In this document: positions 34,462-44,002 of the stretch, piece after piece
How the letters are laid out: every line of letters begins with the position of its first letter
Numbering within the stretch: the first letter of the stretch is position 1
NCBI RefSeq assembly: GCF_000698555.1
Contig: NZ_JFHE01000020.1
Location: 22,789 to 86,788 of the forward strand
Direction: 5' to 3'
DNA length: 64,000 bases
Source: Caballeronia grimmiae
GTDB lineage: Bacteria; Pseudomonadota; Gammaproteobacteria; Burkholderiales; Burkholderiaceae
Notes under the pieces: model-generated
Told to the model about the DNA's origin: nothing
What the model saw: only the letters and a program-made list of their open reading frames with translations
Database searches by the model: none
Made by a program: the position numbers and the translations under genes

Positions 34462-35661
34462 ATGGATATGCTGGAAGGCATCAAGGTACTGAGTTTCACC
34501 CACTTTTTGCAAGGCCCCGCCGCCGTTCAGATGCTCGCCGATGTCGGTGCGGACGTCATCAAGATCGAACCTCCGGGCGGTGCATTCGAACGCAGCTGGA
34601 CCGGCGCGGACGCGTTTATCGAAGGCGTAAGCGTCTTCTTTCTGCTCGGCAACCGCAACCAGCGCAGCATCTCACTCGATCTGCGCGAAGAAGCGGCGCG
34701 CGAGATCGTGTGGCGTCTGATTCGCGAAGCCGATGTGATCGTCGAGAACTATCGTCCCGGCGTGCTGGACAAGATGGGCTTCGGTTATGCGCAGGTGCAC
34801 GAAGTCAATCCGCGACTCGTCTACTGTTCATGCACCGGTTACGGATCGTCCGGACCGTATCTGAAGCGCCCCGGTCAGGACTTGCTGTTGCAGGCGATGA
34901 GCGGCATGACGCTGCTTTCCGGCGATGCCGAATCGCCGCCGACGCCGGTCGGCTCCGCAATCGTCGATCAGCACGCCGCCGCCCTCGCCGCGTTCGGCGT
35001 CATCGCTGCGTTGCAGGCGCGCGAGCGCACGGGCGTAGGCGCGCGCATCGAAAGCAATTTGCTCAATGCTGCGCTCGATCTTCAGATCGAACCGTTCACG
35101 TACTACATGAACAAGGGGCCGCTGTGGGCGCGCACGCATCCGCCGACGGGCAGCCGCTTCCATCCGGCGCCCTACGGTGTGTACAAGACGCGCGATGGCT
35201 ACATTGCGATGTCTCTCACGCCGACGCAAAAGCTCGCGGGGGCGTTGTCGTGTCCGGCGCTTGCGGAGTTCACACATCCGAAGGACAACGTGCTGCGTCG
35301 CGACGAAATCAATCGGCTTGTCTATGACACGCTCAAGACGCGCACAACGGAAGAGTGGATGCGTACCTTCGAGGAACACGACATCTGGTTCGCGCCGGTC
35401 AACGACTATGAGCAGGTCGAGCATGATCCCCAAGTCGCGCACAACCAGATGATCATGTCGTTCGACCATGACGAAGCCGGCCCCGTGCGCGTGCTCGCGC
35501 ATCCGGTGCGCTATGACGGCGAAGCGCCGGGCCTGCGTCGCCACCCGCCGAAACAGGGACAACATACCCGCGAAGTGCTCGCGGAACTGGGTTATACGCC
35601 GCAAGAGATCGACGCCTATGTCGAAGGCGGCATCGCATTGACATCGAGGAGAGAAGCGTGA
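34462..35661 (+). CDS. family III CoA-transferase (CaiB/BaiF)
   Basis: 399 residues. It begins LEGIKVLSFTHFLQGP and ADVIKIEPPGG, and the active-site Asp is in RPGQDLLLQAMSG, all hallmarks of CaiB/BaiF enzymes. It activates a carboxylic acid by CoA transfer, probably from succinyl-CoA or another pathway acyl-CoA. The start at 34462 follows GAGGGGGA. It overlaps the second MaoC gene by GTGA. A CoA-transferase beside an acid importer suggests it activates the imported acid. Confidence 0.9.
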   Translation: MDMLEGIKVLSFTHFLQGPAAVQMLADVGADVIKIEPPGGAFERSWTGADAFIEGVSVFFLLGNRNQRSISLDLREEAAREIVWRLIREADVIVENYRPGVLDKMGFGYAQVHEVNPRLVYCSCTGYGSSGPYLKRPGQDLLLQAMSGMTLLSGDAESPPTPVGSAIVDQHAAALAAFGVIAALQARERTGVGARIESNLLNAALDLQIEPFTYYMNKGPLWARTHPPTGSRFHPAPYGVYKTRDGYIAMSLTPTQKLAGALSCPALAEFTHPKDNVLRRDEINRLVYDTLKTRTTEEWMRTFEEHDIWFAPVNDYEQVEHDPQVAHNQMIMSFDHDEAGPVRVLAHPVRYDGEAPGLRRHPPKQGQHTREVLAELGYTPQEIDAYVEGGIALTSRREA

Positions 35662-36131
35662 GCGCACAAACGAACAACTGGCCCGCGCTCCTGCGCTTCG
35701 ACGATGTCGATATCGGCCGCACGCAGGTGATCGTGCACACGATTTCCGAAGCTGAAGTCAACGCGTTCGCGCATCTCTCGGGCGACCTGAACCCGCTGCA
35801 CATGGAAGACGCATTCGCCGAATGCTCGCCGTTCGGCCGGCGCGTCGTGCATGGGCTGCTGACGGCGGCGCTCGTCTCGGCGGCGCATACGCAACTCACG
35901 GGGCCGGGCTTCGCGTATGTCGGACAGGAACTGCGCTTCCTGGGGCCGGTATATATCGGCGATACGGTCACGATCAACGTTTGCGTCGTCGAAAAGAAGC
36001 CGGCCAAGCACATTCTCGTAATGGATACGACCGTTCGAAATCAGCTTGGGCGCGTCGTGCTGAGCGGGCTTTCCGCACTGAAGGAACTGCGTTTCGACGA
36101 AGCGATGATGGCGCGCAATCTCGCCGCATGA
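35658..36131 (+). CDS. MaoC-like hot-dog dehydratase, second copy
   Basis: 157 residues. The catalytic motif SGDLNPLHMEDAFAE and the GRRVVHGLLTAALVS helix are classical for (R)-specific enoyl-CoA hydratases. It starts with GTG overlapping the CoA-transferase stop. It differs from the first MaoC at 32036, so two hydration steps or two partners may exist in the pathway. Confidence 0.87.
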   Translation: MSAQTNNWPALLRFDDVDIGRTQVIVHTISEAEVNAFAHLSGDLNPLHMEDAFAECSPFGRRVVHGLLTAALVSAAHTQLTGPGFAYVGQELRFLGPVYIGDTVTINVCVVEKKPAKHILVMDTTVRNQLGRVVLSGLSALKELRFDEAMMARNLAA

Positions 36132-36269
36132 GTTCGCGCGCCACGCTTTCACGGTGTAAATGCCAGTAACGTCGAGGGCCCATGCACGGCTACACTCCTA
36201 CATGGGTCCGAGAATCGCCGGACCGCTGGCAGGCGCCAAGACAGAGCGCCACCGACGAGGAGGAGACAG

Positions 36270-37166
36270 TTGGATACCGCATGTTGCTGCCACGTCCCGG
36301 TCATCAAGATCGACGACTACGAATACGGCGCGCACGTCAAGACACGGGATTTCCATCTCGCACCCATCGAGGCGCTGAAATCGACGCTGGTATATCCGCA
36401 TCGCCACGACTTCTATCACGTGATGTGGGTAATCGAAGGAAGCGGCTCGCACGTGATCGATTCGGTGCGCTATGACGTGCGCCCGCATACGCTCTATTTC
36501 ATGACGCCGGGACAGATCCACGATCTGGACCTGTCCGCCGACACGCTCGGCTATTCGATCAGCTTTTCATCCGAGTTCTTCGCGTTTCGAGTCCAGAACC
36601 GTCATACCGAAACCGAAGTTCCCGCCTACAATTTCGAGCAGCTCGACGCCTGCCTCCATCTGAGCGATGCTCAGGTGCGCGAACTGATGCGCGTGATGGA
36701 CGGCATCCGCGAAGAGTACCGGAATGAAGAGGTCGGCTACACCGATGCAATCTGGGCCTGGCTGCATGTGTTTCTCATCAAGGTTGCGCGCATGTGCGAT
36801 GCCGCCGCCATGCGCGACGCCGCTGCGTCGCGCAGCGTTCTGCTGTCACGCCGCTTCAAGAGCCTGCTCGAAAAGCATTTCCGCTCCGTCAATGAAGCGG
36901 CCGATTACGCTCGCCTTCTCAACGTCACCGAGCGAGCGCTCAACGAAGCAACGCGTCAGGCGCTTGGCAGCACGGCGCCCAAGCTCATCCGCGAGCGCGT
37001 GATGCTCGAGGCGAAGCGATTACTGTTGCACTCCGAAGTAAATGTCGCCGAGATCGCGGCGATGCTGTCCTTCGACGATCCAGCCTATTTCAGCCGCTGC
37101 TTTCGCAAACACACGGGCCGCTCGCCGATCGACTACCGGCGCAGCCTCGAAAAATTGCATATCTGA
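36270..37166 (+). CDS. AraC-family transcriptional regulator
   Basis: 298 residues: an N-terminal cupin-like effector domain (YPHRHDFYHVMWVIEGSG near 40-60) and a C-terminal double HTH (about 200-295; NVAEIAAMLSFDDPAYFSR and KHTGRSPIDYRR). The start codon is TTG, chosen because a very strong ribosome site (GAGGAGGAGACAG) precedes it directly. It lies between the acyl-CoA operon and the GH88 gene and is the best candidate to bind the TTGGACWTTT motifs in front of both TRAP/CoA and GH88. Confidence 0.88.
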   Translation: MDTACCCHVPVIKIDDYEYGAHVKTRDFHLAPIEALKSTLVYPHRHDFYHVMWVIEGSGSHVIDSVRYDVRPHTLYFMTPGQIHDLDLSADTLGYSISFSSEFFAFRVQNRHTETEVPAYNFEQLDACLHLSDAQVRELMRVMDGIREEYRNEEVGYTDAIWAWLHVFLIKVARMCDAAAMRDAAASRSVLLSRRFKSLLEKHFRSVNEAADYARLLNVTERALNEATRQALGSTAPKLIRERVMLEAKRLLLHSEVNVAEIAAMLSFDDPAYFSRCFRKHTGRSPIDYRRSLEKLHI

Positions 37167-37188
37167 CTTGTCGCTGGCGCTTCAGCGC

Positions 37189-37200
37189 GGAAATGTCCAA
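37189..37200 (-). promoter_or_regulatory. TTGGACATTTCC motif before the GH88 gene
   Basis: The plus strand reads GGAAATGTCCAA. It shares 11 identical bases with the site at 31773-31783, in the opposite orientation. It lies about 82 bases upstream of the GH88 start, a usual place for AraC-type activation. Confidence 0.55.
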
Positions 37201-37281
37201 CAGTTCACGCGTTTCATCCTAACGCCGTCGCATGAGCGGTTCTTAGAATCGATCTGCGCATGACGAACTCAAGGAGACAAC

Positions 37282-38502
37282 GTGTCGAACGCAACGAATC
37301 CGCTGGCGCTGCACGCAGAACAGATCAGGCTTTTTAGCGAAACGCTCGATAAGACCGCACGGAAGGTGGCCAACGACGAGCTAACTTTCGGCGTTGAATT
37401 TCCGCAAGTGACGGGTCCCGATGGCGAATGGGTGCGCCTGCCCGCCTCGCTTTCGGCAGGCTACGACGGCGACGCCTGGAGCCACGGCAACTGGTTTTGC
37501 GGCTTCTGGGTTGGGCTTCTGCTGACCTCGTACGTTCATACCGGCGAGGCACGATTCCTCGAATGGGCGCGTGCCCGCATGCTGCTGGTCGCGCAGCGCG
37601 CGCAGGATCCGAACACGCACGACATCGGCTTCATCTTCGACAGCAGCGCAATACCGGGCCATCACATCACGGGCGACGAATGGTTCGCGAGCGTCGCGCT
37701 CGAAGCGGCCGACAAGCTGCGCGCGAGGCTCGTGACGACACGCGACGGCGCGTACCTCGCGTCATGGGGACCGCTCTCCGATCCGCGTGGCCGCAGCGCA
37801 TCCGCGATCGATACGATGGCGAATCTGTCGCTGCTGTACTGGGCCGCGAATCATGCCGATGACGGCAGCTACCGGCAAGCCGCCGACGCCCACGCCGAGA
37901 TGACCGCGCGTGCCTTCGTCCGCGCCGACGACTCGACGTATCACGCCGTCGAATACGATGTTGAAAGCGGCGCACGCAAACGCGGCTACACGTTTCAGGG
38001 CGCTTTCGACGAGTCCGCGTGGAGCCGCGGCCAGGCGTGGGCGATCTACGGATACATCAACTCTGCGCGCGAGACGGGCAAGCGCGTGTATCTGGATCTG
38101 GCGGAACGGCTTGCCGACTACTACATGCGTCGCCTCGATGGCCGGCAGGTGCCGCCCTGGGACTTCGACGCCACGGGCCGCGACGCCGAGATCAAGGACA
38201 CGGCTGCGGCTGCGGTGGTCGCATCGGCGCTCTTCGAAATGGCGCGGCTGCATCCCGATGCGCAAGCCGCCGCGAAGTGGCAGCGTCATGGCGCCGCGAT
38301 GCTCGAAGCGTTGTGTCGCGATGAGTTCACGAAGGAAGGCCAGCATGGCCTGCTTCATAACTCTTGCTATTCGAAGCCGCACAATATCGGCGTGGACGGG
38401 GCGACCATGTTTGGCGACTTCTTCTTCGTCGAGGCGCTGTGCCGCGCGGTGCATCCGGGCAAGCTGCGCCCGCTCGACGATGCTCGTATTCCGCTTGCCT
38501 GA
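37282..38502 (+). CDS. glycoside hydrolase family 88 (unsaturated glucuronyl hydrolase-like)
   Basis: 406 residues with an alpha/alpha barrel. Features of GH88 are the Trp/Gly-rich WSHGNWFCGFWVGLLL, the Asp in SAIDTMANLSLLYW that fits the catalytic pair, FDESAWSRGQAWAIYGY, and DTAAAAVVASALFEMA. Family members hydrate the unsaturated uronic residue left by polysaccharide lyases. The start is GTG with AAGGAG before it. There is no signal peptide, so it acts on imported oligosaccharide. A strong terminator follows 24 bases later. Confidence 0.85.
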   Translation: MSNATNPLALHAEQIRLFSETLDKTARKVANDELTFGVEFPQVTGPDGEWVRLPASLSAGYDGDAWSHGNWFCGFWVGLLLTSYVHTGEARFLEWARARMLLVAQRAQDPNTHDIGFIFDSSAIPGHHITGDEWFASVALEAADKLRARLVTTRDGAYLASWGPLSDPRGRSASAIDTMANLSLLYWAANHADDGSYRQAADAHAEMTARAFVRADDSTYHAVEYDVESGARKRGYTFQGAFDESAWSRGQAWAIYGYINSARETGKRVYLDLAERLADYYMRRLDGRQVPPWDFDATGRDAEIKDTAAAAVVASALFEMARLHPDAQAAAKWQRHGAAMLEALCRDEFTKEGQHGLLHNSCYSKPHNIGVDGATMFGDFFFVEALCRAVHPGKLRPLDDARIPLA

Positions 38503-38525
38503 CGCATTCGGTTTCTTTTTGAACG

Positions 38526-38556
38526 AAGCCGGCATCGTACGATGCCGGCTTTTTTT
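38526..38556 (+). terminator. Rho-independent terminator after the GH88 gene
   Basis: AGCCGGCATCG (38527-38537) pairs with CGATGCCGGCT (38540-38550) with a two-base loop, followed by a run of seven T. It ends the GH88 transcript. Confidence 0.92.
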
Positions 38557-38764
38557 GTGCTCAAGCCTTTCGATAAGCTTGAGATTCACTACCACCTGGT
38601 GATTCATTTCGGCTCTTAAGTATTCGCTCCAAGCGGAATAGTTCCTGAGGATCATTCACCCGACGACGACTCCACCCGACCCGCGAACCTCCGTGGGATT
38701 GCGCTATGCTGAGGAAGCCTTGCTTCATTCAAAAAACGCTATCTACGGCGGGTGCCTATCGGAT

Positions 38765-41401
38765 ATGAACCTTCAGCGTAAAGCCACCACTGTCGATTCT
38801 TTGTCCGTACTGCTGCTGACGGTTGACCAGGACGGCGCTGTAACGCACCAGAACGAAGGCGCGCGGCGTTACTTCGGCCCCGCTGCTCACGCCGACGCCG
38901 TGCCTTTGCGACAACTCATTTGCCCCGCCGATGTTCCCGCACTCGACGACGCCATCGCGTCGCTCGGCCCGGCCTGCCCCGAGCACGCCGTCTACGCGAG
39001 ACTGCTTCGACTGGACGGCGAACCTATGTGGCACCGGCTGTGCCTGCAGTGCGTCGAGAACCGCGCGTCGGCGTTCACGGTGATCGGTGTCGATGTCCAC
39101 GAATGCAAGCATGCCGCCGAAGTTCAAGCAGAGAACGAGGCGCGTCTTATGTCTGCGTTCGAGGCGGCGGACCTCGGGGCATGGGAGTGGGACCTCGAAG
39201 CCGGAGTCGCCTGGATAACGCCCGTTCTCGCCCGGCTGTATGGCATCGAAGGCGACCCTGTAAAGGTGCCGCTTCGCTTGCTGTGGGACAAGGTGCCTCC
39301 GGAGGACCGGCAGCGGTTTCTCGTCTCAATCGATGACGCCCTCGCTAAAGGCGGCCCCTTCGAGCTTGAGTTCCCTGTCTCGCCGTGCAGCGGGACAGTC
39401 CGCTGGCTGCGAATGCGGGCACACGTTACACGGCAAGCGCACACCGGAGCACAGCGCGTGTTCGGCATCACCTCCGATGTGTCGGAGATTCGTGCTGCGG
39501 CGGCGAGCCTTACGCTAAGCGAGCGCCGTTACCGCGAATTGGCGCGCTCGTCGGGGGCGCTCGTGTGGTCGGCCAATCGCGATGGCGAGATGCAACCCAT
39601 CGACGGAGACTGGGAAGCTTTCACCGGTTTGCCGCCGGAGCGGCTGGTTGGACATGCATGGATGGAACTCGTGCATCCGGATGACAAGGCCGAGCTGAGT
39701 GCCAAATGGGGCGAGGCGCTGCGTGAGCTGGGCGTTCGCGATGCCAGCTTCCGCATGCGAAGAGCCGACGGCGCGTACAGAATAATGCTCGCGAGAGCCG
39801 TACCCCTGTGCGACGAACGCGGCGGACTGTACGAATGGTTTGGTACGACCATCGACGTGACAGAACAACGGCACGCCCAGGCGATCAGTGAGGCGCGCAA
39901 TCTCCGGCTCGCGGTGGCGATGGAAGCGGCGAGCATCATCATTGTCACGCTGGATCTCGACAAGTACCTCTTCTCCATTGAAGGCGCCAGTACGAGCGCG
40001 TCTTTGAATCCGAGTTCGACCACAGCGACCACGCTCACGTATGACGAAGCGATGGCCCGCGTTCATACCGATGACCGCGGCATGCTCGAGGTCGGTATTC
40101 GACAGCTTCGGGCGAGCCGCAAAAACGCGATTCATTTCGAAGTGCGAATTCATCTGTCCGGAGAAGAACACTGGATGCACGGCAGTGCAGTGATGCAGCG
40201 CGGACAAGACGGCCGCGCCGACGTCATCGTCGCCAGTCTCTCGGACGTCAGCGAGCGCAAGCGCATGGAAATCGCGTTGCGTGATGCTGACAAGCGAAAA
40301 GACGAGTTCCTCGCGATGCTCGCGCATGAACTCAGGAATCCGCTCGCACCGCTGAGAACCGTGGTGAGCCTGCTTCGTCGCGGGGCGTCGGCGGGCGACC
40401 CTGAGCCGCTCATCGCTTCGATGGAACGCCAGATTTCACACATGACGCGGCTCGTGGACGACCTGCTGGAAGTATCGCGCATCACGCAGGGCCGCATAGT
40501 TCTGCAGCGCGAGCCGCTGCTGATAGGCGGGGTCGTCTACGGCGCTGCGGAGTCGGTCGCTCAACAGGTCGACGAGAACAAGCAGACGATGACCATCGAT
40601 GTTCCGAGGGAGACCGTCTGGGTATGCGGTGACACGACGCGCATGGCGCAAATCGTGATCAACGTCCTGCACAACGCATGCAAATACACGCCTGCGGGTG
40701 GCGAGATTCGTGTACGCGTGTCGGCGGACGCCGCGCAAGTTCATATCGTCGTTGAGGATACCGGCGCTGGCATTGCCGCCGACTTACTGCCGCGAATTTT
40801 CGATTTGTTCTCGCAGGGCGAACGCACGCTCGATCGTTCCAAAGGAGGACTGGGCATTGGACTGTCTTTGGTGCGCAAGCTGGTCGAAATGCATGAAGGC
40901 TCGATTCGTATCGAAAGCCAGGGGCCCGGATGCGGGACAACAGTCACGATGTCGTTTCCGCGCCTGAATTCACCGGACGATGTCGTTCCCACTATCGTCG
41001 GGAAGATGCCCTTGCGTCCGGCGCGAAACGGCCTCCGCATCCTGATCGTCGATGACAACCGCGATGCGGCCGATTCCTTGTCACTGGTTTGCCAGTCAGA
41101 GGGCCATGTGACGCGCGCCTGTTATGGGCCCAACGAAGCCCTGGAACAATACGTGGCGTTTGGTGCTGACGTCGCGCTGCTGGACATCGGCCTGCCCGGG
41201 ATGAACGGGTATGAGCTCGCGAAGCACTTGCGCGTCAAGGGACACAAGTCTCCCGTGCTCGTTGCAATCACAGGCTATGGACAGGCGGAGGACCGGCTAA
41301 AAGCTCAGGCAGCTGGCTTCGATCATCACTTTGTCAAGCCAGTCGACATCGATGCGTTGCTCAGTCTGCTGGCGACGTGCGACTCCCGAGACGATATCTA
41401 A
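38765..41401 (+). CDS. Multi-PAS hybrid histidine kinase with receiver domain
   Basis: 878 residues. Three to four PAS segments cover about 1-495 (GAWEWDLEAG, the LVGHAWMELVHPDD PAS end). HisKA has the phospho-His in MLAHELRNPLAPLR, the ATPase domain has NVLHNACKYTP, DTGAGIA and GLGIGLSLVRKL, and a C-terminal receiver has LIVDDNRDAAD with Asp in LLDIGLPGMNGYE. There are no membrane segments, so it senses a cytoplasmic signal. A GTG at 38693 would add 24 residues. It is convergent with the diguanylate cyclase gene, so it may feed a c-di-GMP network. Confidence 0.9.
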   Translation: MNLQRKATTVDSLSVLLLTVDQDGAVTHQNEGARRYFGPAAHADAVPLRQLICPADVPALDDAIASLGPACPEHAVYARLLRLDGEPMWHRLCLQCVENRASAFTVIGVDVHECKHAAEVQAENEARLMSAFEAADLGAWEWDLEAGVAWITPVLARLYGIEGDPVKVPLRLLWDKVPPEDRQRFLVSIDDALAKGGPFELEFPVSPCSGTVRWLRMRAHVTRQAHTGAQRVFGITSDVSEIRAAAASLTLSERRYRELARSSGALVWSANRDGEMQPIDGDWEAFTGLPPERLVGHAWMELVHPDDKAELSAKWGEALRELGVRDASFRMRRADGAYRIMLARAVPLCDERGGLYEWFGTTIDVTEQRHAQAISEARNLRLAVAMEAASIIIVTLDLDKYLFSIEGASTSASLNPSSTTATTLTYDEAMARVHTDDRGMLEVGIRQLRASRKNAIHFEVRIHLSGEEHWMHGSAVMQRGQDGRADVIVASLSDVSERKRMEIALRDADKRKDEFLAMLAHELRNPLAPLRTVVSLLRRGASAGDPEPLIASMERQISHMTRLVDDLLEVSRITQGRIVLQREPLLIGGVVYGAAESVAQQVDENKQTMTIDVPRETVWVCGDTTRMAQIVINVLHNACKYTPAGGEIRVRVSADAAQVHIVVEDTGAGIAADLLPRIFDLFSQGERTLDRSKGGLGIGLSLVRKLVEMHEGSIRIESQGPGCGTTVTMSFPRLNSPDDVVPTIVGKMPLRPARNGLRILIVDDNRDAADSLSLVCQSEGHVTRACYGPNEALEQYVAFGADVALLDIGLPGMNGYELAKHLRVKGHKSPVLVAITGYGQAEDRLKAQAAGFDHHFVKPVDIDALLSLLATCDSRDDI

Positions 41402-41427
41402 GGGGATATCGCCATCGTCACTTGCGC

Positions 41428-42999
41428 TCAGTGAGTTTCCGTTCCGGCCAGTGACTCCTGACGAGGCGTCGGCTCGTACATTGCCGCTGTCGCTGCGCTC
41501 ACCTGATTGCGACCGCGCCGTTTTGCTGCATAGACGGCTCGATCGGCCGCGAGCAGGGCCGTCGCCGTCGTTGCCCCGTTACTTGGCATGATCACGCTGC
41601 ATCCGACGCTCACCGTCACGGGATGCACGCCGCTCTGCTCTCTCCCCTGCGAACTGGACTGGATGCAAGCACGTATGCTCTCGCCGACCCGGACCGCGTC
41701 AGAAAGCCCTGCACCGGGAAGCACGATGACGAACTCTTCTCCGCCGTAACGCGCAACGACGTCGATCCCCGACCTCGTTTGCGCCTTGAGGCAGTCCGCG
41801 ATCAGTCGTAGCGCCGCATCGCCAGCTGCGTGGCCGAAATTGTCGTTGTAGGCCTTGAACCGGTCTGCGTCGACGAACAGCAGGGACATGGGCACACTGG
41901 AGGCGCTGCATTCGTGCCACACGCGTCGCAGCGACGTTTCGAGCGAACCTCGGTTCGACAGTTGTGTCAGCGCGTCGGTGTGAGCGACGTGAGTCACATG
42001 CGCTTGCAGTGCTATCCGGTAACGCAGGCCGAAAGCGAGCGCCCACACGACGTAAGTGAACGCGGTGCTCAAGACAAGTGCTAACGCCCCGATGATGGTG
42101 GACCGGTGACGCCAGCCCGATAGAACGTCGTCATACGAAGGCGCGACGACGGCGATCAGATTCGTGTCGGGCACTTGTGCGAATGAATACAGGCGAGTCA
42201 GACCATCGACAGGCGAGCGCGCGATGTAGAAGCCCTGTTCAGTCGCCAGCATTTGCTTGAACGTGGGCGAATGCGCGACGCTGCTTGGTTCACCGGCTTT
42301 GAGCCGGGGGTTCCGGGCAACGACAGTACCGTCTTTTTGCAGGATCAACGATGCGCCGTGCGGGCCGACCGCGAGGGCTTGCATCATGGACTGAAAGTAG
42401 TCGGTGTTGACGGCGAGCAACGCGATACCGCCGAAAGAGCCGTCGGACAGCGTGATGCGGCGACTGAGCGCGATAGAAGATGCACCACCGCGCGCTCGTG
42501 ACTGGTACGGCCGCGATAAGAACAGGCCTTCCTTGCCGCGAGGGATCTGCGCGACGAAGTAATCGCGATCCGCGACGTTGGCGTGCACGGCAGTTTCGTC
42601 CCTGGCTTCTTTGAAATTTCCCTCGCGGTCGATTACGAACACGCCGCTCACGTCTCGCGCCGTCGTCGAACGATCGAAGAGGACCCTGTGCCGCAGGTCT
42701 TTCGGAAGCGACTGGACGCGACTGTCAGATGCCCCTTCGGCTACCGCTTCGAGCGAAAGGTCGTACAGCTCGACGTTTCGCGCGATCTCGCGGCTCAAGG
42801 TGACGGCGACGTTCATCGAACTGGCCGCAGCGCGGTCCAGCTCTTGTTGTCGTCCCATCGCAAGGACTGTGAATGTCAGGATGAGTACGCACGCGCTGAT
42901 GGCCGTGCCGGTCGCGCCTGCGAGCATCGGCTTGCGGGCGGCCAGGCGGCCGAAGAGCCCTAAGGGAAGCGACGGGAAACTGGTATCGAAACGTCGCAT
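41428..42999 (-). CDS. Membrane Cache-domain diguanylate cyclase (GGDEF)
   Basis: 523 residues. A first membrane helix (about 25-48), a periplasmic double-Cache domain (FVIDREGNFKEARDE; DRDYFVAQIPRGKEG; LILQKDGTVVARNP), a second helix (about 300-325) and a C-terminal GGDEF domain with RYGGEEFVIVLPG. The active-site motif is intact (GGEEF), so it should make c-di-GMP. No RxxD inhibitory site is seen before it. The start at 42999 (MRRFD) is chosen; upstream frames add about 19 unlikely residues. Confidence 0.88.
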   Translation of the reverse strand: MRRFDTSFPSLPLGLFGRLAARKPMLAGATGTAISACVLILTFTVLAMGRQQELDRAAASSMNVAVTLSREIARNVELYDLSLEAVAEGASDSRVQSLPKDLRHRVLFDRSTTARDVSGVFVIDREGNFKEARDETAVHANVADRDYFVAQIPRGKEGLFLSRPYQSRARGGASSIALSRRITLSDGSFGGIALLAVNTDYFQSMMQALAVGPHGASLILQKDGTVVARNPRLKAGEPSSVAHSPTFKQMLATEQGFYIARSPVDGLTRLYSFAQVPDTNLIAVVAPSYDDVLSGWRHRSTIIGALALVLSTAFTYVVWALAFGLRYRIALQAHVTHVAHTDALTQLSNRGSLETSLRRVWHECSASSVPMSLLFVDADRFKAYNDNFGHAAGDAALRLIADCLKAQTRSGIDVVARYGGEEFVIVLPGAGLSDAVRVGESIRACIQSSSQGREQSGVHPVTVSVGCSVIMPSNGATTATALLAADRAVYAAKRRGRNQVSAATAAMYEPTPRQESLAGTETH

Positions 43000-43460
43000 C
43001 GGGCGGGGCGTTTGCACAGGGAAAAGGGCCAGCGGGCGGAACGATCCCCGCAACATTACGGATTACGGCATGGATGGGGGTTTCTGAAGGCTGGCTGGGT
43101 CGCTGCGCTTGCTCATTGAAGCCATGCCGGAGAGGCCGATTACCGTGCGCGGCGGGCTGCCAACGTGGGTGCGCCGTCTCGTGTCGATGATCCGCCGTGG
43201 GACTGTCGATCCGTTCGGAAATGTCGCTGCGGACCTTTGGTAAGTTGCCGCTTCCACGTAAAGCTCGCTTACCGCACCGCTGCAGCCAACGCCCATCCGC
43301 AGAGCACCCCGCGTCTTGAATCGCTTGCATCCGCAGCTATGCTGTAAGGGAGCCTAATCGAGCGCGCGACTCGCTTGAGTGCCCCGAGTCACGGATGGCG
43401 CCAAAACCGAATGAGCCTGCCGCCCCCAGGCGACAGGGCTGACAACAACGGTATGCCAAC
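43000..43460. other. Intergenic region, no gene seen
   Basis: About 461 bases between the cyclase start and the MltF remnant. No open frame here has a recognisable sequence, and no clear hairpin was found. Confidence 0.4.
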
Positions 43461-43787
43461 ATGCGTTTCGTTCATACGTGCTTATTGTCATGCTCCTTCG
43501 GACTGTCAGTCCTGGCAGCGATGGCGGTATGCGCCGCGCCCAAGCCGCCCACCTCCGCGCCATCGAATGCCGCTTCGGCTACCGCGGCCGCTTCCGTCCC
43601 GCTTCCTGCCAGCGCGACGCGTCGGATCGACCTGACCAACAGGTCATGGCGCGGCGACTTCGACGCGATGCTCGAGCGGCGCGTGATTCGCGTACTGGTC
43701 CCCTTCAGCCGCACCCTGTATTTCAATGACCGCGGACCGCGAACGCGGCACAGGCATCCTCGCTTGCTTACGGCGCGTTCGCGATAG
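43461..43787 (+). pseudogene. N-terminal remnant of an MltF-like periplasmic protein
   Basis: The frame begins with a signal peptide (FVHTCLLSCSFGLSVLAA) and then reads RIDLTNRSWRGDFDAML and RRVIRVLVPFSRTLYFND, the conserved N-terminus of periplasmic binding/lytic-transglycosylase proteins of the MltF type. After FNDRG the frame changes to Arg/His-rich nonsense; a different frame continues RERGTGIL, so a frameshift is likely. The rest (over 350 residues) is absent, and the CopZ-like gene occupies the site. Confidence 0.65.
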
Positions 43788-43968
43788 GGTGAAAGCCTGC
43801 GCCCTCGATTGCAGAGGCAACCTGTCCCTGTTCCAAAGGCGATTCGACCTTCACCAGCTTGGCTGCGACATCAACTTCTACCCTGGCAGTCGCATCCAGC
43901 TTTGCAATTGCCCTGGTGATGGCGCTGGCACATCCGCCGCACGACATATCGGCTACGGTGAATTCCAT
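43768..43968 (-). CDS. Heavy-metal-associated domain copper chaperone (CopZ-like)
   Basis: 66 residues, a complete HMA ferredoxin-like domain with the metal motif MSCGGC (M-x-C-x2-C) at about 8-13. A strong AAGGAG site precedes ATG 43968. A CueR-type promoter box lies upstream. It carries Cu(I) in the cytoplasm, usually to a P-type ATPase; none is in this window. Its 3' end overlaps the MltF remnant on the other strand. Confidence 0.9.
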   Translation of the reverse strand: MEFTVADMSCGGCASAITRAIAKLDATARVEVDVAAKLVKVESPLEQGQVASAIEGAGFHPIANAP

Positions 43969-44002
43969 TTTCACGCTCCTTGACCTGAATGCGTTCATGA
44001 TG

